A stretch of DNA of 64,000 nt from an uncultured Mobilibacterium sp. (GCA_947254375.1 CAMYCF010000001.1:62001-126000); one strand, 5' to 3'; positions 1-8,253 are shown, numbered from the stretch's first letter. Notes: a model not told the origin generated them from the letters alone. Program-made: numbers and translations.

Positions 1-1
1 G

Positions 2-61
2 GAAATGGTTTCGAAGATAGAAAACGAGAGCTTCGTTCCGGAAAACGACGACAGGGCGTAG
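2..61 (+). CDS. 3' end of an unidentified upstream gene (partial)
   Basis: An open frame enters from the left edge and ends at a TAG at 59-61, giving 19 residues that end in FVPENDDRA. It stops 16 bp before the tmcAL start, a spacing normal for the tightly packed operons of this window, so I read it as the tail of a co-transcribed gene. The fragment is too short to recognise a family, and it could be chance. Confidence 0.35.
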   Translation, partial: EMVSKIENESFVPENDDRA

Positions 62-77
62 CTGACGGGCAGAGCGC

Positions 78-1292
78 ATGAATGTCGTAGGGATCGCAGC
101 CGAATACAATCCTTTTCACGCCGGTCATTTATATCAAATAGAGCGAGCGCGTGATTTTGTGTCGGCCGATGCCGTGGTTGCCGTCATGAGCGGTAATTTC
201 GTGCAGAGGGGCGAACCCGCAATAAAGGATAAATGGACAAGGACCGCTTGGGCTCTTGATAACGGAGTGGATGTAGTGCTTGAAATACCGACATATTTCT
301 GCTTAAGCGCCGCATCCGCTTATTCTTTTGCAACGGTCGACATGCTCGAGTCTTTCGGGGTCGTGACCCACATATCGTTCGGGAGCGAATCCGGAGACGT
401 AGACGTGCTTCGCCGCATCGCAGAGAGGACGAAGACCCGCAGGGCGGAGCTGGAAGAGGAGACATCGAAGTATACGGCGCTCGGGGAAAGCTACCCCAGG
501 GCGTTTTCGCACGCTTACAGTGAGATCTTCGGAGATGATGAGGAGACGGTAAAAGAGACGGAGATCCTCTCGAATCCGAACGACATCCTGGCACTCGAAT
601 ACATAAAAAATCTCAGGACGCTTGAGCCGGTCGCGATAAAACGCGCGGGCGCGGGTTACAACGACGAGGTGATCCCGGGAGAGAGATTCCAAAGTGCCAC
701 GGGAATAAGGAAAGGCCTCATACAGGGCGAGGACGTTTCGGGGTACATACCGAAGTCCGTCGTGCTGACGGCGGACGATGCGGGCCGTTTTGAGACCGCT
801 GATGATGAACTTTTCGATCTCGTCAGATATGCCGTCCTGAGGGGTGAAGCTTCATCCATGGAGGAGGCTCCGGCCGCGGGCGAAGGACTTTCAAATATCT
901 TAAAACGCGAGATACGGTATGCCGACTCGCTTTCCGATCTTAAAGACAGACTTAAATCAAAGAGATATACGGCGACGAGGATATCGAGGATGCTGATGCA
1001 GATCGCGCTCGGTATCGACAGGCGCGATTTTTACGGAGCTGTTCCCGAATATATAAGGGTGCTCGGATTCACCGAAAGGGGAAGGTCGCTTATAAGGGAA
1101 GCAAAGAAAAAGGGAGACCCGTCAAAGCCGATCATCACGAACATCAATAGGGAAGCCGGGAACGGAAACGAGAGCGAAAATTTCAGAAAACTGCTGGAAC
1201 TTGACATTCTGGCTACGGATATCCACAATGCGGTGATGCACAGGGATATGGGGAAATACAACGATATGGTAATGTCACCCGTCATGAGATAA
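78..1292 (+). CDS. tmcAL: tRNA(Met) cytidine acetate ligase TmcAL
   Basis: 404 residues, the usual length for the TmcAL (YlbM) family, which uses acetate and ATP to make N4-acetylcytidine at the wobble base of elongator tRNA-Met in the cytosol. The N-terminus shows the nucleotidyltransferase signature: EYNPFHAGH at residues 9-17 with the HxGH-type ATP site, followed by VMSGNFVQRGEPA at about 36-48, typical of this family. The C-terminal half is the helical tRNA-binding part. The ATG at 78 is chosen because the signature starts only nine residues in; the upstream Shine-Dalgarno is weak. The murT-like gene follows after 9 bp, so the two are probably co-transcribed. Confidence 0.93.
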   Translation: MNVVGIAAEYNPFHAGHLYQIERARDFVSADAVVAVMSGNFVQRGEPAIKDKWTRTAWALDNGVDVVLEIPTYFCLSAASAYSFATVDMLESFGVVTHISFGSESGDVDVLRRIAERTKTRRAELEEETSKYTALGESYPRAFSHAYSEIFGDDEETVKETEILSNPNDILALEYIKNLRTLEPVAIKRAGAGYNDEVIPGERFQSATGIRKGLIQGEDVSGYIPKSVVLTADDAGRFETADDELFDLVRYAVLRGEASSMEEAPAAGEGLSNILKREIRYADSLSDLKDRLKSKRYTATRISRMLMQIALGIDRRDFYGAVPEYIRVLGFTERGRSLIREAKKKGDPSKPIITNINREAGNGNESENFRKLLELDILATDIHNAVMHRDMGKYNDMVMSPVMR

Positions 1293-1301
1293 AGGCAAGC
1301 T

Positions 1302-2690
1302 GTGGCAGTACGGAAAGGACCGAATTTGAGATTTACTTTTGCACTCATAGTAGGAAAGCTGATTTCCTTCATAATAAGCATTATTGACAGGGAGAGGGGC
1401 ACGAGCCTGCCGGGCGAGAAGATGCTGAAGATCGACCCTGATATGCTTTCGAAATTCAAGGGGCTCGATCCGGAGAAGATAATACTGGTGACGGGTACGA
1501 ACGGAAAGTCGACGACGACGAACCTGATCGTCCACCTCCTTCGATCTTCGGGGAAGAAGGTCGTTTCGAACATCGCCGGTGCGAACCTTTTACCGGGCGT
1601 GATTACGGCGGTTATGAAGAGCTCGGATCTCGGCGGCAACGTCGAGGCGGACTTTTTCGTTTTTGAGACGGACGAGAGGTTTTTACCGAAGGTGGTAGAA
1701 CAGCTTCATCCTCGCAATGTGCTGATAACGAATCTGCAGAAGGACCAGGTCCAGAGGAACGGGGATCCGGACTTCATCGTTCGGAAGATCGCGGCGGCTA
1801 TGGAGCCGGGGATGCGCGTGTTCGTGAACAACGACGAGCCGAGGAGCAGATCTTTTTCGAGATACACGAACGAGTTCGTTTCGTTCGGAGTCGCGAAGAA
1901 CGCGGAGTCTTTTACGAAGGATGCGACGTTTCCGACTATGGCGTGTCCCGTTTGCCGTCATAAAATAAAATTCGACTATTACAATACGGACGGGATCGGT
2001 AAGTTCGCGTGCGTGAACTGCGATCACAGGGGAGCGGATGAGCCGGACTTCCTCCTGTCGGACGTGGATTTTGAGAATAAGACTTTTACGGTAAAAGGGC
2101 AGAGATTCGAGATGCCTTATGATGCTCCTTACATGTGCTACAACTACGCGGGCGCGATCGCGGTCGGCAGCGTGCTCGGAGGGCTCTCGCTCGAAGAAAT
2201 GGCGCCGTCCGTACTAACTTTTATAAATATCGCGGGAAGGTACGAGCTGTTCACGTACGGGAACAGGGAAGTGAAGTATTTCAGGATAAAACAGGAAAAC
2301 CCTGAGACCCTGCAGCAGTTCATAAATACGGTAGCGAGGGACCCGAGGCCGAAAGATATCTTTATAGGGCTGTTTCAGCTGGTCGATTTTATCCCGCACT
2401 ACTACAATGCATTTTATATGTATGACTGCGACTTTGAGCTTTTAGAAACGGCGAATGTAAGGAAGTACATTTCCTTTTCCAGGGGAAGCGGATATGATGC
2501 CGCGGCGAGACTCGTTTATGCCGGCGTGCCTGAAGACAGGATAGAGGTGATCGACAGCGATGACATCGAGAAGCTGTGCGATGCGATCGAGGCGGCACAG
2601 TCGGGGAACATATACATGGTAACGTGGCTGCATTCATTTGAAGCGATAAAAAAGTATATTAAAGGCGGTAAAAACGGTGAAAGACCTTAG
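1302..2690 (+). CDS. murT: MurT-like Mur ligase subunit (lipid II amidation complex), triad Asp replaced
   Basis: 462 residues from a GTG start. The family is the ligase subunit of lipid II isoglutaminyl synthase, which amidates D-Glu of the peptidoglycan stem at the membrane. Seen here: a Mur-ligase P-loop GTNGKSTTT (about 65-73), the SGANLL-like stretch AGANLLPG, FETDERFLP, a four-cysteine zinc ribbon (CPVC at about 209 and CVNC at about 229), and the DUF1727-type C-terminal domain starting near AGRYELF. In relatives known to me the C-terminal motif is DG-x-D-xSW-IWD-x-DFE, and its Asp completes the amidotransferase triad; here the motif reads NAFYMYDCDFE, with Asn near residue 369. It overlaps the gatD-like gene by 14 bp. 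Confidence 0.85.
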   Translation: MAVRKGPNLRFTFALIVGKLISFIISIIDRERGTSLPGEKMLKIDPDMLSKFKGLDPEKIILVTGTNGKSTTTNLIVHLLRSSGKKVVSNIAGANLLPGVITAVMKSSDLGGNVEADFFVFETDERFLPKVVEQLHPRNVLITNLQKDQVQRNGDPDFIVRKIAAAMEPGMRVFVNNDEPRSRSFSRYTNEFVSFGVAKNAESFTKDATFPTMACPVCRHKIKFDYYNTDGIGKFACVNCDHRGADEPDFLLSDVDFENKTFTVKGQRFEMPYDAPYMCYNYAGAIAVGSVLGGLSLEEMAPSVLTFINIAGRYELFTYGNREVKYFRIKQENPETLQQFINTVARDPRPKDIFIGLFQLVDFIPHYYNAFYMYDCDFELLETANVRKYISFSRGSGYDAAARLVYAGVPEDRIEVIDSDDIEKLCDAIEAAQSGNIYMVTWLHSFEAIKKYIKGGKNGERP

Positions 2691-3438
2691 ATTTGCGTGG
2701 ATGTTCCCGGACACTCTCTACCTTCACGGTGAGAGAGGGAACATATCGGCTATAGATAAATATTGTAAAGAGTGCGGCATAAAAACGACGTGGGACAGGA
2801 TCGACCTCGATAACGAAGATTTTGATCCCGAGGCGTACGATGTGCTGTTTTTCCCGCCGGGAGAGATCTCCTCGTTCCCGGTGATAATAGATGCTATGCG
2901 ACCTTATAAGGACAGGTTGGTCAGGCGGATCGAAAGCGGGAAGCCGATGCTCGTCACGGGCACGACGGTAGCCATGTTCTGCGATCACATTTCGAGGACA
3001 GACGGGAGCGAGATAAGCGGTATCGGCATCCTGTCGGCTATCTCCGTTGAAAAGGAGTCGGTCTACGGCGACGACATTTACTTTGAAACGGAATTCGGCG
3101 GAACGAAAAACGAAGTGATCGGCGCACAGATACAGATGACGGACTTCACGAATTCCGGCGAAAAACCGTTCGGCAGGATCATATACGGCTACGGCAACAA
3201 CGGTAAAACGAGGGAAGAAGGCTTCATAAAAAACAACAGCATCTTTACGAACGCCCTCGGCCCGATGTTTGCGCTGAATCCGTGGATGATCGATAAATTC
3301 ATCGCCGCGGCTCTTCCGGGCGAACAGCTGCCGGCCGTCGATTCCGTTGAAAACATCGAATTCCAAAGGAACGCTTTCGAACAGAAAAAAGAAGATATAC
3401 TGACAAAGAAAACCGATTTGACGAATCACTTAAATTGA
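2677..3438 (+). CDS. gatD: GatD-like glutamine amidotransferase subunit lacking catalytic Cys and His
   Basis: 253 residues, GTG start inside the murT-like gene. GatD normally supplies ammonia from glutamine to MurT. Family features are visible: LYLHGERGNI at 14-23 (compare LNLYGDRGN), GIGILS at 115-120, GRIIYGYGNNG at 166-176 and LGPMFALNP at 194-202. The nucleophile segment, usually L-x-x-CGGYQ, reads LVTGTTVAM at 92-100, so Gly95 stands where Cys is expected. The His just before GP in the usual HGPLL motif is Leu194. The GGGQD loop is PPGEI. This looks like a glutaminase-dead relative rather than a decayed gene, because the frame and fold landmarks are intact. Alignment is by eye from memory of the family. 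Confidence 0.8.
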   Translation: MKDLRFAWMFPDTLYLHGERGNISAIDKYCKECGIKTTWDRIDLDNEDFDPEAYDVLFFPPGEISSFPVIIDAMRPYKDRLVRRIESGKPMLVTGTTVAMFCDHISRTDGSEISGIGILSAISVEKESVYGDDIYFETEFGGTKNEVIGAQIQMTDFTNSGEKPFGRIIYGYGNNGKTREEGFIKNNSIFTNALGPMFALNPWMIDKFIAAALPGEQLPAVDSVENIEFQRNAFEQKKEDILTKKTDLTNHLN

Positions 3439-3469
3439 CTCTGAAAGAAAAAAGCTGAAGGGGATCGAA

Positions 3470-4972
3470 ATGAAGAAAAAAGAACGAACTCCGAGGATAC
3501 CTAAACTGTGGGAAGCGTTGCTTACCTTCACGATATTGATAGTAGTAATGGCCGTAGCCATTAAGGTCTTTAAAGTCGAGCCTCACGTCCCGATGTTCAT
3601 CGGCGTCATAGCGGCCGCCGTAATGGCGCTTCATCTCGGTTATTCATGGGAATCGATCGAAGAAGCCATGAAGGACGGCATATACCGCGCCTTACAGGCG
3701 ATAATGATCCTCGCGATCATCGGCATACTTATCGGCGTGTGGATCGTCGGCGGCGTCGTTCCTTCGATGATATACTACGGACTCAAAGTCCTTTCACCGA
3801 GGATCTTCCTGATAGCGGCGCTGCTCATCTGCTCGATAACATCGATCGCGACGGGCTCCTCATGGGGAACTATGGGAACCATGGGGCTTGCGCTCATAGG
3901 TATAGCGCAGGGACTCGGGATACCGGTCGCTGTCGCCGCGGGTGCCGTCATTTCCGGCTCGTATTTCGGCGATAAAATGTCACCGCTTTCCGACACCACG
4001 AATCTGGCACCCGCTATGGCGGGCACGGACGTTTTCACGCACGTCAAATTCATGGTGCTCCCGACGGCGGTAGTCTACGCGATCTGTATCGTTTTCTTCG
4101 GCGTTCTCGGCATGAGGTATTCGGCCGGCGGAAATGCCGATATCTCGAGCGTAGCGGTCATGAGCAAAGGCCTCTCCGGCGTTTTCAACATCAGCCCGTG
4201 GCTCCTCATCCCGCCTATAGTTGTAATAATCGCGGTCGCGTGTAAAGTCCCGGCCATACCGGGCATCACGATCGGAATAATACTCGGCACGATCATGGGA
4301 CTAATTTTCCAGAGGGGTGCGACTTTCGGCGACTTCCTTTCGTGCGGAATGAACGGATATGTAGCAAAGACAGGCGTAAAAGCCCTCGACAGCCTCCTGA
4401 CTGCGGGCGGACTCCAGGCGATGATGTACTCGATCTCTCTCACGCTCCTTGCCATGATGTTCGGCGGCATAATGGAAGCGACGCATCAGCTCGAAGTCAT
4501 CGTAAATAAGCTCATCAAGCTCGTAAAAGGCGGAGCGAGCCTCGTTCTCCTGACGCTCCTCACGTGCTTTGCAAGCAACGCCACCATGCCTGAGCAGTAC
4601 ATTTCACTCGTCGTTCCGGGCAGGATGTACGCCGACACCTATAAAAAGGTCGGTCTCCACCCGAAGACCCTTTCGAACGCGCTCGAAAGCTCGGGTACGG
4701 TCACGTCGGCCCTCGTCCCGTGGAACACCTGCGGAGTCTTCATCCTGACGACCCTCGGTGTAAAAACGGCGGAGTATTTCCCTTACGCGATCTTCAACAT
4801 CATGATGCCGATCACGGTATTCGTCATGGCTCTGTTCGGTCTGACCCTCGCCGGTGAAGACGGCAGGCGCCTGGTAAAAGCCGCGGACAGAAAAGAGGTG
4901 GCAAGGCGCATAAAAGAGCTGAACGAGTCGGGCGCAGGTGTCACGATCTCCGAGGAGATGCCGGAGGTATAA
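3470..4972 (+). CDS. nhaC: NhaC-family Na+/H+ antiporter
   Basis: 500-residue polytopic membrane protein with about a dozen hydrophobic segments. Family hallmarks include SIATGSSWGTMGTMG at about 124-138 and GSYFGDKMSPLSDTTNLAP at about 162-180, which belong to the NhaC ion-transporter group that exchanges Na+ (sometimes with organic anions such as malate/lactate) for protons. A GGGGATC-like Shine-Dalgarno precedes ATG 3470. The gene starts 31 bp after the gatD-like gene and ends at a strong terminator, so it is the last gene of the tmcAL-murT-gatD-nhaC run. The exact transported substrate cannot be told from sequence. Confidence 0.9.
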   Translation: MKKKERTPRIPKLWEALLTFTILIVVMAVAIKVFKVEPHVPMFIGVIAAAVMALHLGYSWESIEEAMKDGIYRALQAIMILAIIGILIGVWIVGGVVPSMIYYGLKVLSPRIFLIAALLICSITSIATGSSWGTMGTMGLALIGIAQGLGIPVAVAAGAVISGSYFGDKMSPLSDTTNLAPAMAGTDVFTHVKFMVLPTAVVYAICIVFFGVLGMRYSAGGNADISSVAVMSKGLSGVFNISPWLLIPPIVVIIAVACKVPAIPGITIGIILGTIMGLIFQRGATFGDFLSCGMNGYVAKTGVKALDSLLTAGGLQAMMYSISLTLLAMMFGGIMEATHQLEVIVNKLIKLVKGGASLVLLTLLTCFASNATMPEQYISLVVPGRMYADTYKKVGLHPKTLSNALESSGTVTSALVPWNTCGVFILTTLGVKTAEYFPYAIFNIMMPITVFVMALFGLTLAGEDGRRLVKAADRKEVARRIKELNESGAGVTISEEMPEV

Positions 4973-4994
4973 GCATGTGATTTTTACTCGATCT

Positions 4995-5032
4995 GCACGG
5001 GATCGTGATCAACGGACATCCCGTGCTTTTTT
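4995..5032 (+). terminator. Rho-independent terminator after nhaC
   Basis: Perfect 9-bp stem GCACGGGAT (4995-5003) / ATCCCGTGC (5018-5026) with a 14-nt loop, followed directly by six T. It closes the first operon. Confidence 0.85.
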
Positions 5033-5068
5033 ATTACTTTTATCCCGAAAAAATTCTCAACAAAATGT

Positions 5069-5098
5069 TTGCAAAATACAATATACAAATGGTATAAT
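5069..5098 (+). promoter_or_regulatory. Sigma-A promoter of the opine-dehydrogenase-like gene
   Basis: TTGCAA at 5069-5074 and TATAAT at 5093-5098 with an 18-bp spacer. The expected start point near 5105 falls at the edge of the palindrome at 5107-5120. Confidence 0.7.
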
Positions 5099-5106
5099 CT
5101 ACTCAC

Positions 5107-5120
5107 GATTGTATACAATC
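5107..5120 (+). promoter_or_regulatory. 14-bp palindromic operator (GntR/FCD-like)
   Basis: GATTGTATACAATC is a perfect palindrome placed about 9 bp downstream of the -10 box, where a bound repressor would block transcription. The core TTGTATACAA resembles sites bound by GntR-family (FCD subfamily) regulators. A partial second copy, ATACAATATACAAA, lies at 5077-5090 inside the promoter spacer. No regulator gene is adjacent, so the binding protein is unknown. Confidence 0.6.
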
Positions 5121-5191
5121 ATGGCAAAGAATACGGATCCGGTCGCGGTCTGCAGAGACCGTAAAACCGGCGTGAGAAAGGAGAGCACCGG

Positions 5192-6295
5192 ATGATGAAC
5201 ATCATCGACACGGACGGTGCGAACAGCATTATGAAGCTTGCGATAGTAGGCGGAGGAAACCTGGGCACACTCATGGCGGCGGAATTTGCCGCAAAGGGAC
5301 ACGAGGTCTCCGTGTTCACAAAGATGGCGGCCGCGTGGAAAAGAAGTATCGAAATATATGACCGTCAGGATGAGTTCATCTCTGTCGGAGACATCGCTTC
5401 GACGACCGACTCTCTAAGCGAAGCCGTATCGGGCGCTTCGATAATATTCGTGACGCTGCCGGCTTTTACTTTCCCCGATCTGGCCGAGAAACTGGCGGGC
5501 GTGGTGAAAAAGGGCCAGGCTGTCTGTATAATACCGGGCACGGGAGGCGCGGAGTTCGCGTTCGCACCGCTGATCGAAAAAGGGTGTATTTTACTCGGCT
5601 TTCAAAGGGTCCACAGCATCGCCAGGATCAAGGACCACGGCAGATCGGTATATGCTCTCGGTAAAAAGGAGAGGCTTTTTATCGGGTCGATACCTTCGGT
5701 AAAAGCCGAAGATTACGCGCCGATCATGGAAGCTCTTTTTGACATACCTACGACGGCCGTGCCGAATTACCTCAATGTGACGCTGACGCCGTCCAATCCG
5801 ATACTCCATACGGCGAGGCTCTGCGCGATGTTCAGGGACACGGAAAAGGACACGGCTTATCCGAAAAACCCACTCTTTTATGAGGAGTGGGACGACGCGT
5901 CGTCGGAGCTTTTACTGAAATGCGATACGGAACTTCATAAAATGGTGAGGGCCATACCGCTCGATCTCAGATATGTGGAATCTCTGGCCGAGATATATGA
6001 GGGCGAGACCCCGCCGGAAGTTACGAAAACGATAAGGGAGACCGAATATTTCAAGGGGCTCGGAAGCCCGATGAAGAGGGACGGGGACGACTGGTACATC
6101 GACTGGGAGTCGAGGTATTTTACCGCGGATTTTCCGTACGGTCTCAAAATACTGATAGATATAGCGGGGCTTTTCGACGTGCCTGTGCCGGATCTGACGG
6201 AAACGTGGGAGTGGTATCTCGGATATGCGCCGGATACTCCGCGGTTCGAGATGAAGCTCGATAGGGAGGAGCTCCTGGAACTCTACAGAATATAG
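5192..6295 (+). CDS. NAD(P)-dependent opine/octopine dehydrogenase family protein
   Basis: 367 residues. An N-terminal Rossmann fold begins with KLAIVGGGNLGT (residues 15-26), followed by an NAD/NADP-binding domain and an octopine/nopaline dehydrogenase-type C-terminal domain (about 190-330; PSNPILHTARL carries the conserved His region). Such enzymes reductively couple amino acids with 2-oxo acids, or the reverse; the substrate cannot be assigned. An AAAGGAG site 8 bp upstream favours ATG 5192 (or the tandem ATG 5195) over ATG 5231, which has no ribosome-binding site. The gene is monocistronic, with its own promoter and a palindromic operator, suggesting inducible catabolic or redox use. Confidence 0.8.
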   Translation: MMNIIDTDGANSIMKLAIVGGGNLGTLMAAEFAAKGHEVSVFTKMAAAWKRSIEIYDRQDEFISVGDIASTTDSLSEAVSGASIIFVTLPAFTFPDLAEKLAGVVKKGQAVCIIPGTGGAEFAFAPLIEKGCILLGFQRVHSIARIKDHGRSVYALGKKERLFIGSIPSVKAEDYAPIMEALFDIPTTAVPNYLNVTLTPSNPILHTARLCAMFRDTEKDTAYPKNPLFYEEWDDASSELLLKCDTELHKMVRAIPLDLRYVESLAEIYEGETPPEVTKTIRETEYFKGLGSPMKRDGDDWYIDWESRYFTADFPYGLKILIDIAGLFDVPVPDLTETWEWYLGYAPDTPRFEMKLDREELLELYRI

Positions 6296-6347
6296 TTAAG
6301 ATAAAACAGCAATTACAAAAAATGAGGGCAGCGGGACGCACACAGTG

Positions 6348-6369
6348 CTAAAATGAAGATGCATTTTAG
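6348..6369 (+). promoter_or_regulatory. Inverted repeat in the adhesin leader
   Basis: CTAAAATG (6348-6355) and CATTTTAG (6362-6369) form a perfect 8-bp stem with a 6-nt loop, 36 bp before the adhesin start. A third CATTTTA copy lies at 6385-6391, next to the AAGGAGG ribosome-binding site. It may be a protein site or a leader hairpin; there is no U-tract, so it is not a typical terminator. Confidence 0.4.
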
Positions 6370-6404
6370 TTCGCGACTGTAATTCATTTTAACAAGGAGG
6401 AAAA

Positions 6405-7526
6405 ATGAAAGGCTTAAAGAAGTTTGGATTAATCTTGCCGGTACTTATGCTGACATTAATCCTCGTACAGACGGGCGTTGCCAACGTAAGCGCCGCCGAC
6501 ACTCTCTATTACGGATTTACTGACAAAACAAAGACGGGATCCTATTCTTGGCCTCTTTCCGTCAGAGATGACAACAAAGAGATAAAAATCGCATATTGTT
6601 TTAATGCCAAATTGAATTTCCCGCCGGTACCGCCGACTAATTTCGACAGTCAGGGAAGCATCGATCTTTGGAAAGCAAACGGATACATGTTCCATAAGAT
6701 CACAAATGCTTCCGCGGAAGATATGCAAAAGAATTCCGCTGTAAATAAGCCGGAAGTAAAAGATAATGTGCTTCGCGTCGTATATAACGGTTATCCGTAC
6801 GACAAAAACGGCATCAAGGCGAAATATAATTTGAGCGACATGTAGCTTCGTGCCGTAACTCAGGTTGCCGTTTGGAAATTTACCGACGACAAGAGCCTCG
6901 ATGCGAGCAAGAGCGTCATTGTCAATAACCTTGGCAGTCCCGGTTGGACATTTACCTGGACGGGCGATATGGATAAAGCGTACAACGAGCTTGTCGGACC
7001 TGCCGAAAATCTGCAGAAATATCCCGACAACTTCGAGCTCGATCTTTTTATCCACGATAAGGACACCATACAGAACCTGCTTTCCGTAAAGATCGCCGAA
7101 AAACCGGTCGTCAAGACCACGACCGTTACGGTGACCAAGCACTGGGTAGAAAAACCGGGTACTTCCGCTGTTGTAAACCTTCTGGCCGACGGCGATAAGG
7201 TAGGATCCGCTACGCTGAACGCTGAGAATAATTGGACCTATACATTCAAGGACCTCCCGAAGTTTAAAGACTACCAGGTCGCTGAAAAAGAAATCATATA
7301 CACCGTCACCGAAGATAAGATCGAAGGATACGATACGGTGATCTCGGGAGATGCGCAAAAGGGCTACATTATAACCAATACCCAAAAGGGTGCGAATCAT
7401 CATGATAACAATAAGCCAAAGACGCTTGAGACTGGAGACACGGGTGCTTCCGTACCGTATATGCTTACGCTGGCCTTGGCTGCAGCAGCAACGCTTGTGG
7501 TCCTCAGGAAGAAGACGAACGATTAG
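6405..7526 (+). pseudogene. Thioester-domain (TED) + Cna-B surface adhesin with one in-frame amber codon
   Basis: One continuous frame of 373 residues, interrupted only by TAG at 6843-6845. It has a signal peptide (1-30, ending VSA-A), a thioester domain with the Cys motif AYCFN (Cys65) and, after the amber, the Gln motif TQVAVW (Gln153). The TED end (LDLFIHDKDTIQNLL) is followed by a Cna-B-type isopeptide domain (about 233-325), then a sorting-signal-like tail: LETGD, a hydrophobic span and RKK. Such proteins attach covalently to host surfaces and are anchored by sortase. The stop lies between the two thioester residues, so the 146-residue product would be inactive and unanchored. TAG followed by C is a leaky stop context, so readthrough is possible. 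Ribosome-binding site AAGGAGG is strong. Confidence 0.85.
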
Positions 7527-7569
7527 AAACTTATAGGTTATAGGGAGTTTTAAGTACAAGGCGTTTGAG

Positions 7570-7587
7570 AGCCCGTGCGGGCTTTTA
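7570..7587 (+). terminator. Terminator after the adhesin gene
   Basis: AGCCCG (7570-7575) and CGGGCT (7578-7583) pair around a very short loop and are followed by a T-rich stretch ending near 7587. Confidence 0.65.
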
Positions 7588-7612
7588 TCTTGCGATAAAA
7601 CAGAGACTTTGC

Positions 7613-7641
7613 TTGCAATGTGAATTTCTATATGTTAAAAT
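7613..7641 (+). promoter_or_regulatory. Promoter of tRNA-Ser
   Basis: TTGCAA (7613-7618), 17-bp spacer, TAAAAT (7636-7641), 35 bp before the mature tRNA 5' end. Confidence 0.6.
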
Positions 7642-7675
7642 ATCTTTCGCGGTATTTTAGGATCGTGACCGATAC

Positions 7676-7767
7676 GGAGAGGTACCCAAGCGGCTGAAGG
7701 GTCTGGCTTCGAACACCAGTAGGTCGGTAGCACCGGCGCGAGGGTTCAAATCCCTCCCTCTCCGCCA
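7676..7767 (+). tRNA. tRNA-Ser (anticodon CGA)
   Basis: Class II tRNA of 92 nt with encoded CCA. Acceptor stem GGAGAGG/CCTCTCC, anticodon loop TTCGAAC giving CGA (reads UCG), a long variable arm as in serine tRNAs, and a T-arm with GTTCAAATC. The last anticodon-stem pair is C-A, a mismatch. Confidence 0.95.
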
Positions 7768-7771
7768 AAAT

Positions 7772-7793
7772 CGCCGGATCGCCCGGCGTTTTT
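7772..7793 (+). terminator. Terminator after tRNA-Ser
   Basis: CGCCGG (7772-7777) / CCGGCG (7783-7788) with a 5-nt loop, then five T. Confidence 0.8.
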
Positions 7794-7808
7794 CTTTGAT
7801 GTAGAACG

Positions 7809-7837
7809 TTGACAACTGTAGCGTATTTCTATATAAT
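7809..7837 (+). promoter_or_regulatory. Consensus sigma-A promoter of rpmF
   Basis: Perfect TTGACA (7809-7814), 17-bp spacer and perfect TATAAT (7832-7837). Confidence 0.9.
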
Positions 7838-7887
7838 AACTACCTGTGATTAACAAACACAAAATATTCTACAAGGAGGTGTAGACG

Positions 7888-8070
7888 ATGGCAGTACCTA
7901 AGGGAAAAACGTCAAAAGCTAAGACGAGAAGCAGAAAGTCGGCTAATATGAAGAAGACGGCTCCGGGGCTTTCGACATGTCCTCAGTGTCATGAGCCGAA
8001 GCTTCCTCACAGAGTTTGTCCGACTTGCGGATACTACGACGGTAAGGACGTAGTTAACGCCGAACAATAG
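7888..8070 (+). CDS. rpmF: 50S ribosomal protein L32
   Basis: 60 residues starting [18 protein letters not shown], the conserved L32 N-terminus, with a zinc ribbon of CPQC (about 33-36) and CPTC (about 45-48). It has its own consensus promoter, an AAGGAGGTG ribosome-binding site and its own terminator, so it is transcribed alone. In many Firmicutes rpmF sits between a DUF177 gene and the fatty-acid genes plsX/fabH; neither is present here. Confidence 0.97.
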   Translation: MAVPKGKTSKAKTRSRKSANMKKTAPGLSTCPQCHEPKLPHRVCPTCGYYDGKDVVNAEQ

Positions 8071-8076
8071 ATCGAG

Positions 8077-8106
8077 ACGGTCCGGAGATGAACGGGCCGT
8101 TTTTTT
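8077..8106 (+). terminator. Terminator after rpmF
   Basis: ACGGTCC (8077-8083) / GGGCCGT (8094-8100), one G-T pair, followed by a run of seven T counting the last stem base. Confidence 0.8.
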
Positions 8107-8129
8107 AATGCCAAAAACCTCTATTTGTT

Positions 8130-8161
8130 TCAAAATCTTTTATTTATGTCAAAATCCTTTA
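8130..8161 (+). repeat. Short direct repeat upstream of uppP
   Basis: TCAAAATCTTTTA (8130-8142) recurs as TCAAAATCCTTTA (8149-8161), a 19-bp period and one mismatch. AT-rich; function unknown, possibly an upstream promoter element or regulator site. Confidence 0.4.
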
Positions 8162-8189
8162 AGTTTAAGGCTTTCGGGGCATCGGCATC

Positions 8190-8218
8190 TTGTGCGGCAA
8201 CTGGAAAAAAGGTATAAT
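8190..8218 (+). promoter_or_regulatory. Promoter of uppP
   Basis: TTGTGC (8190-8195), 17-bp spacer, TATAAT (8213-8218). Confidence 0.6.
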
Positions 8219-8253
8219 AACAATGTTTGAATAAGTTTTTAAGGAGAGATATT

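Noticed and set aside
6843..6845. Genome-wide recoding of UAG
   Set aside because: TAG ends several intact genes here, e.g. the murT-like gene at 2688-2690, so UAG is a working stop codon.
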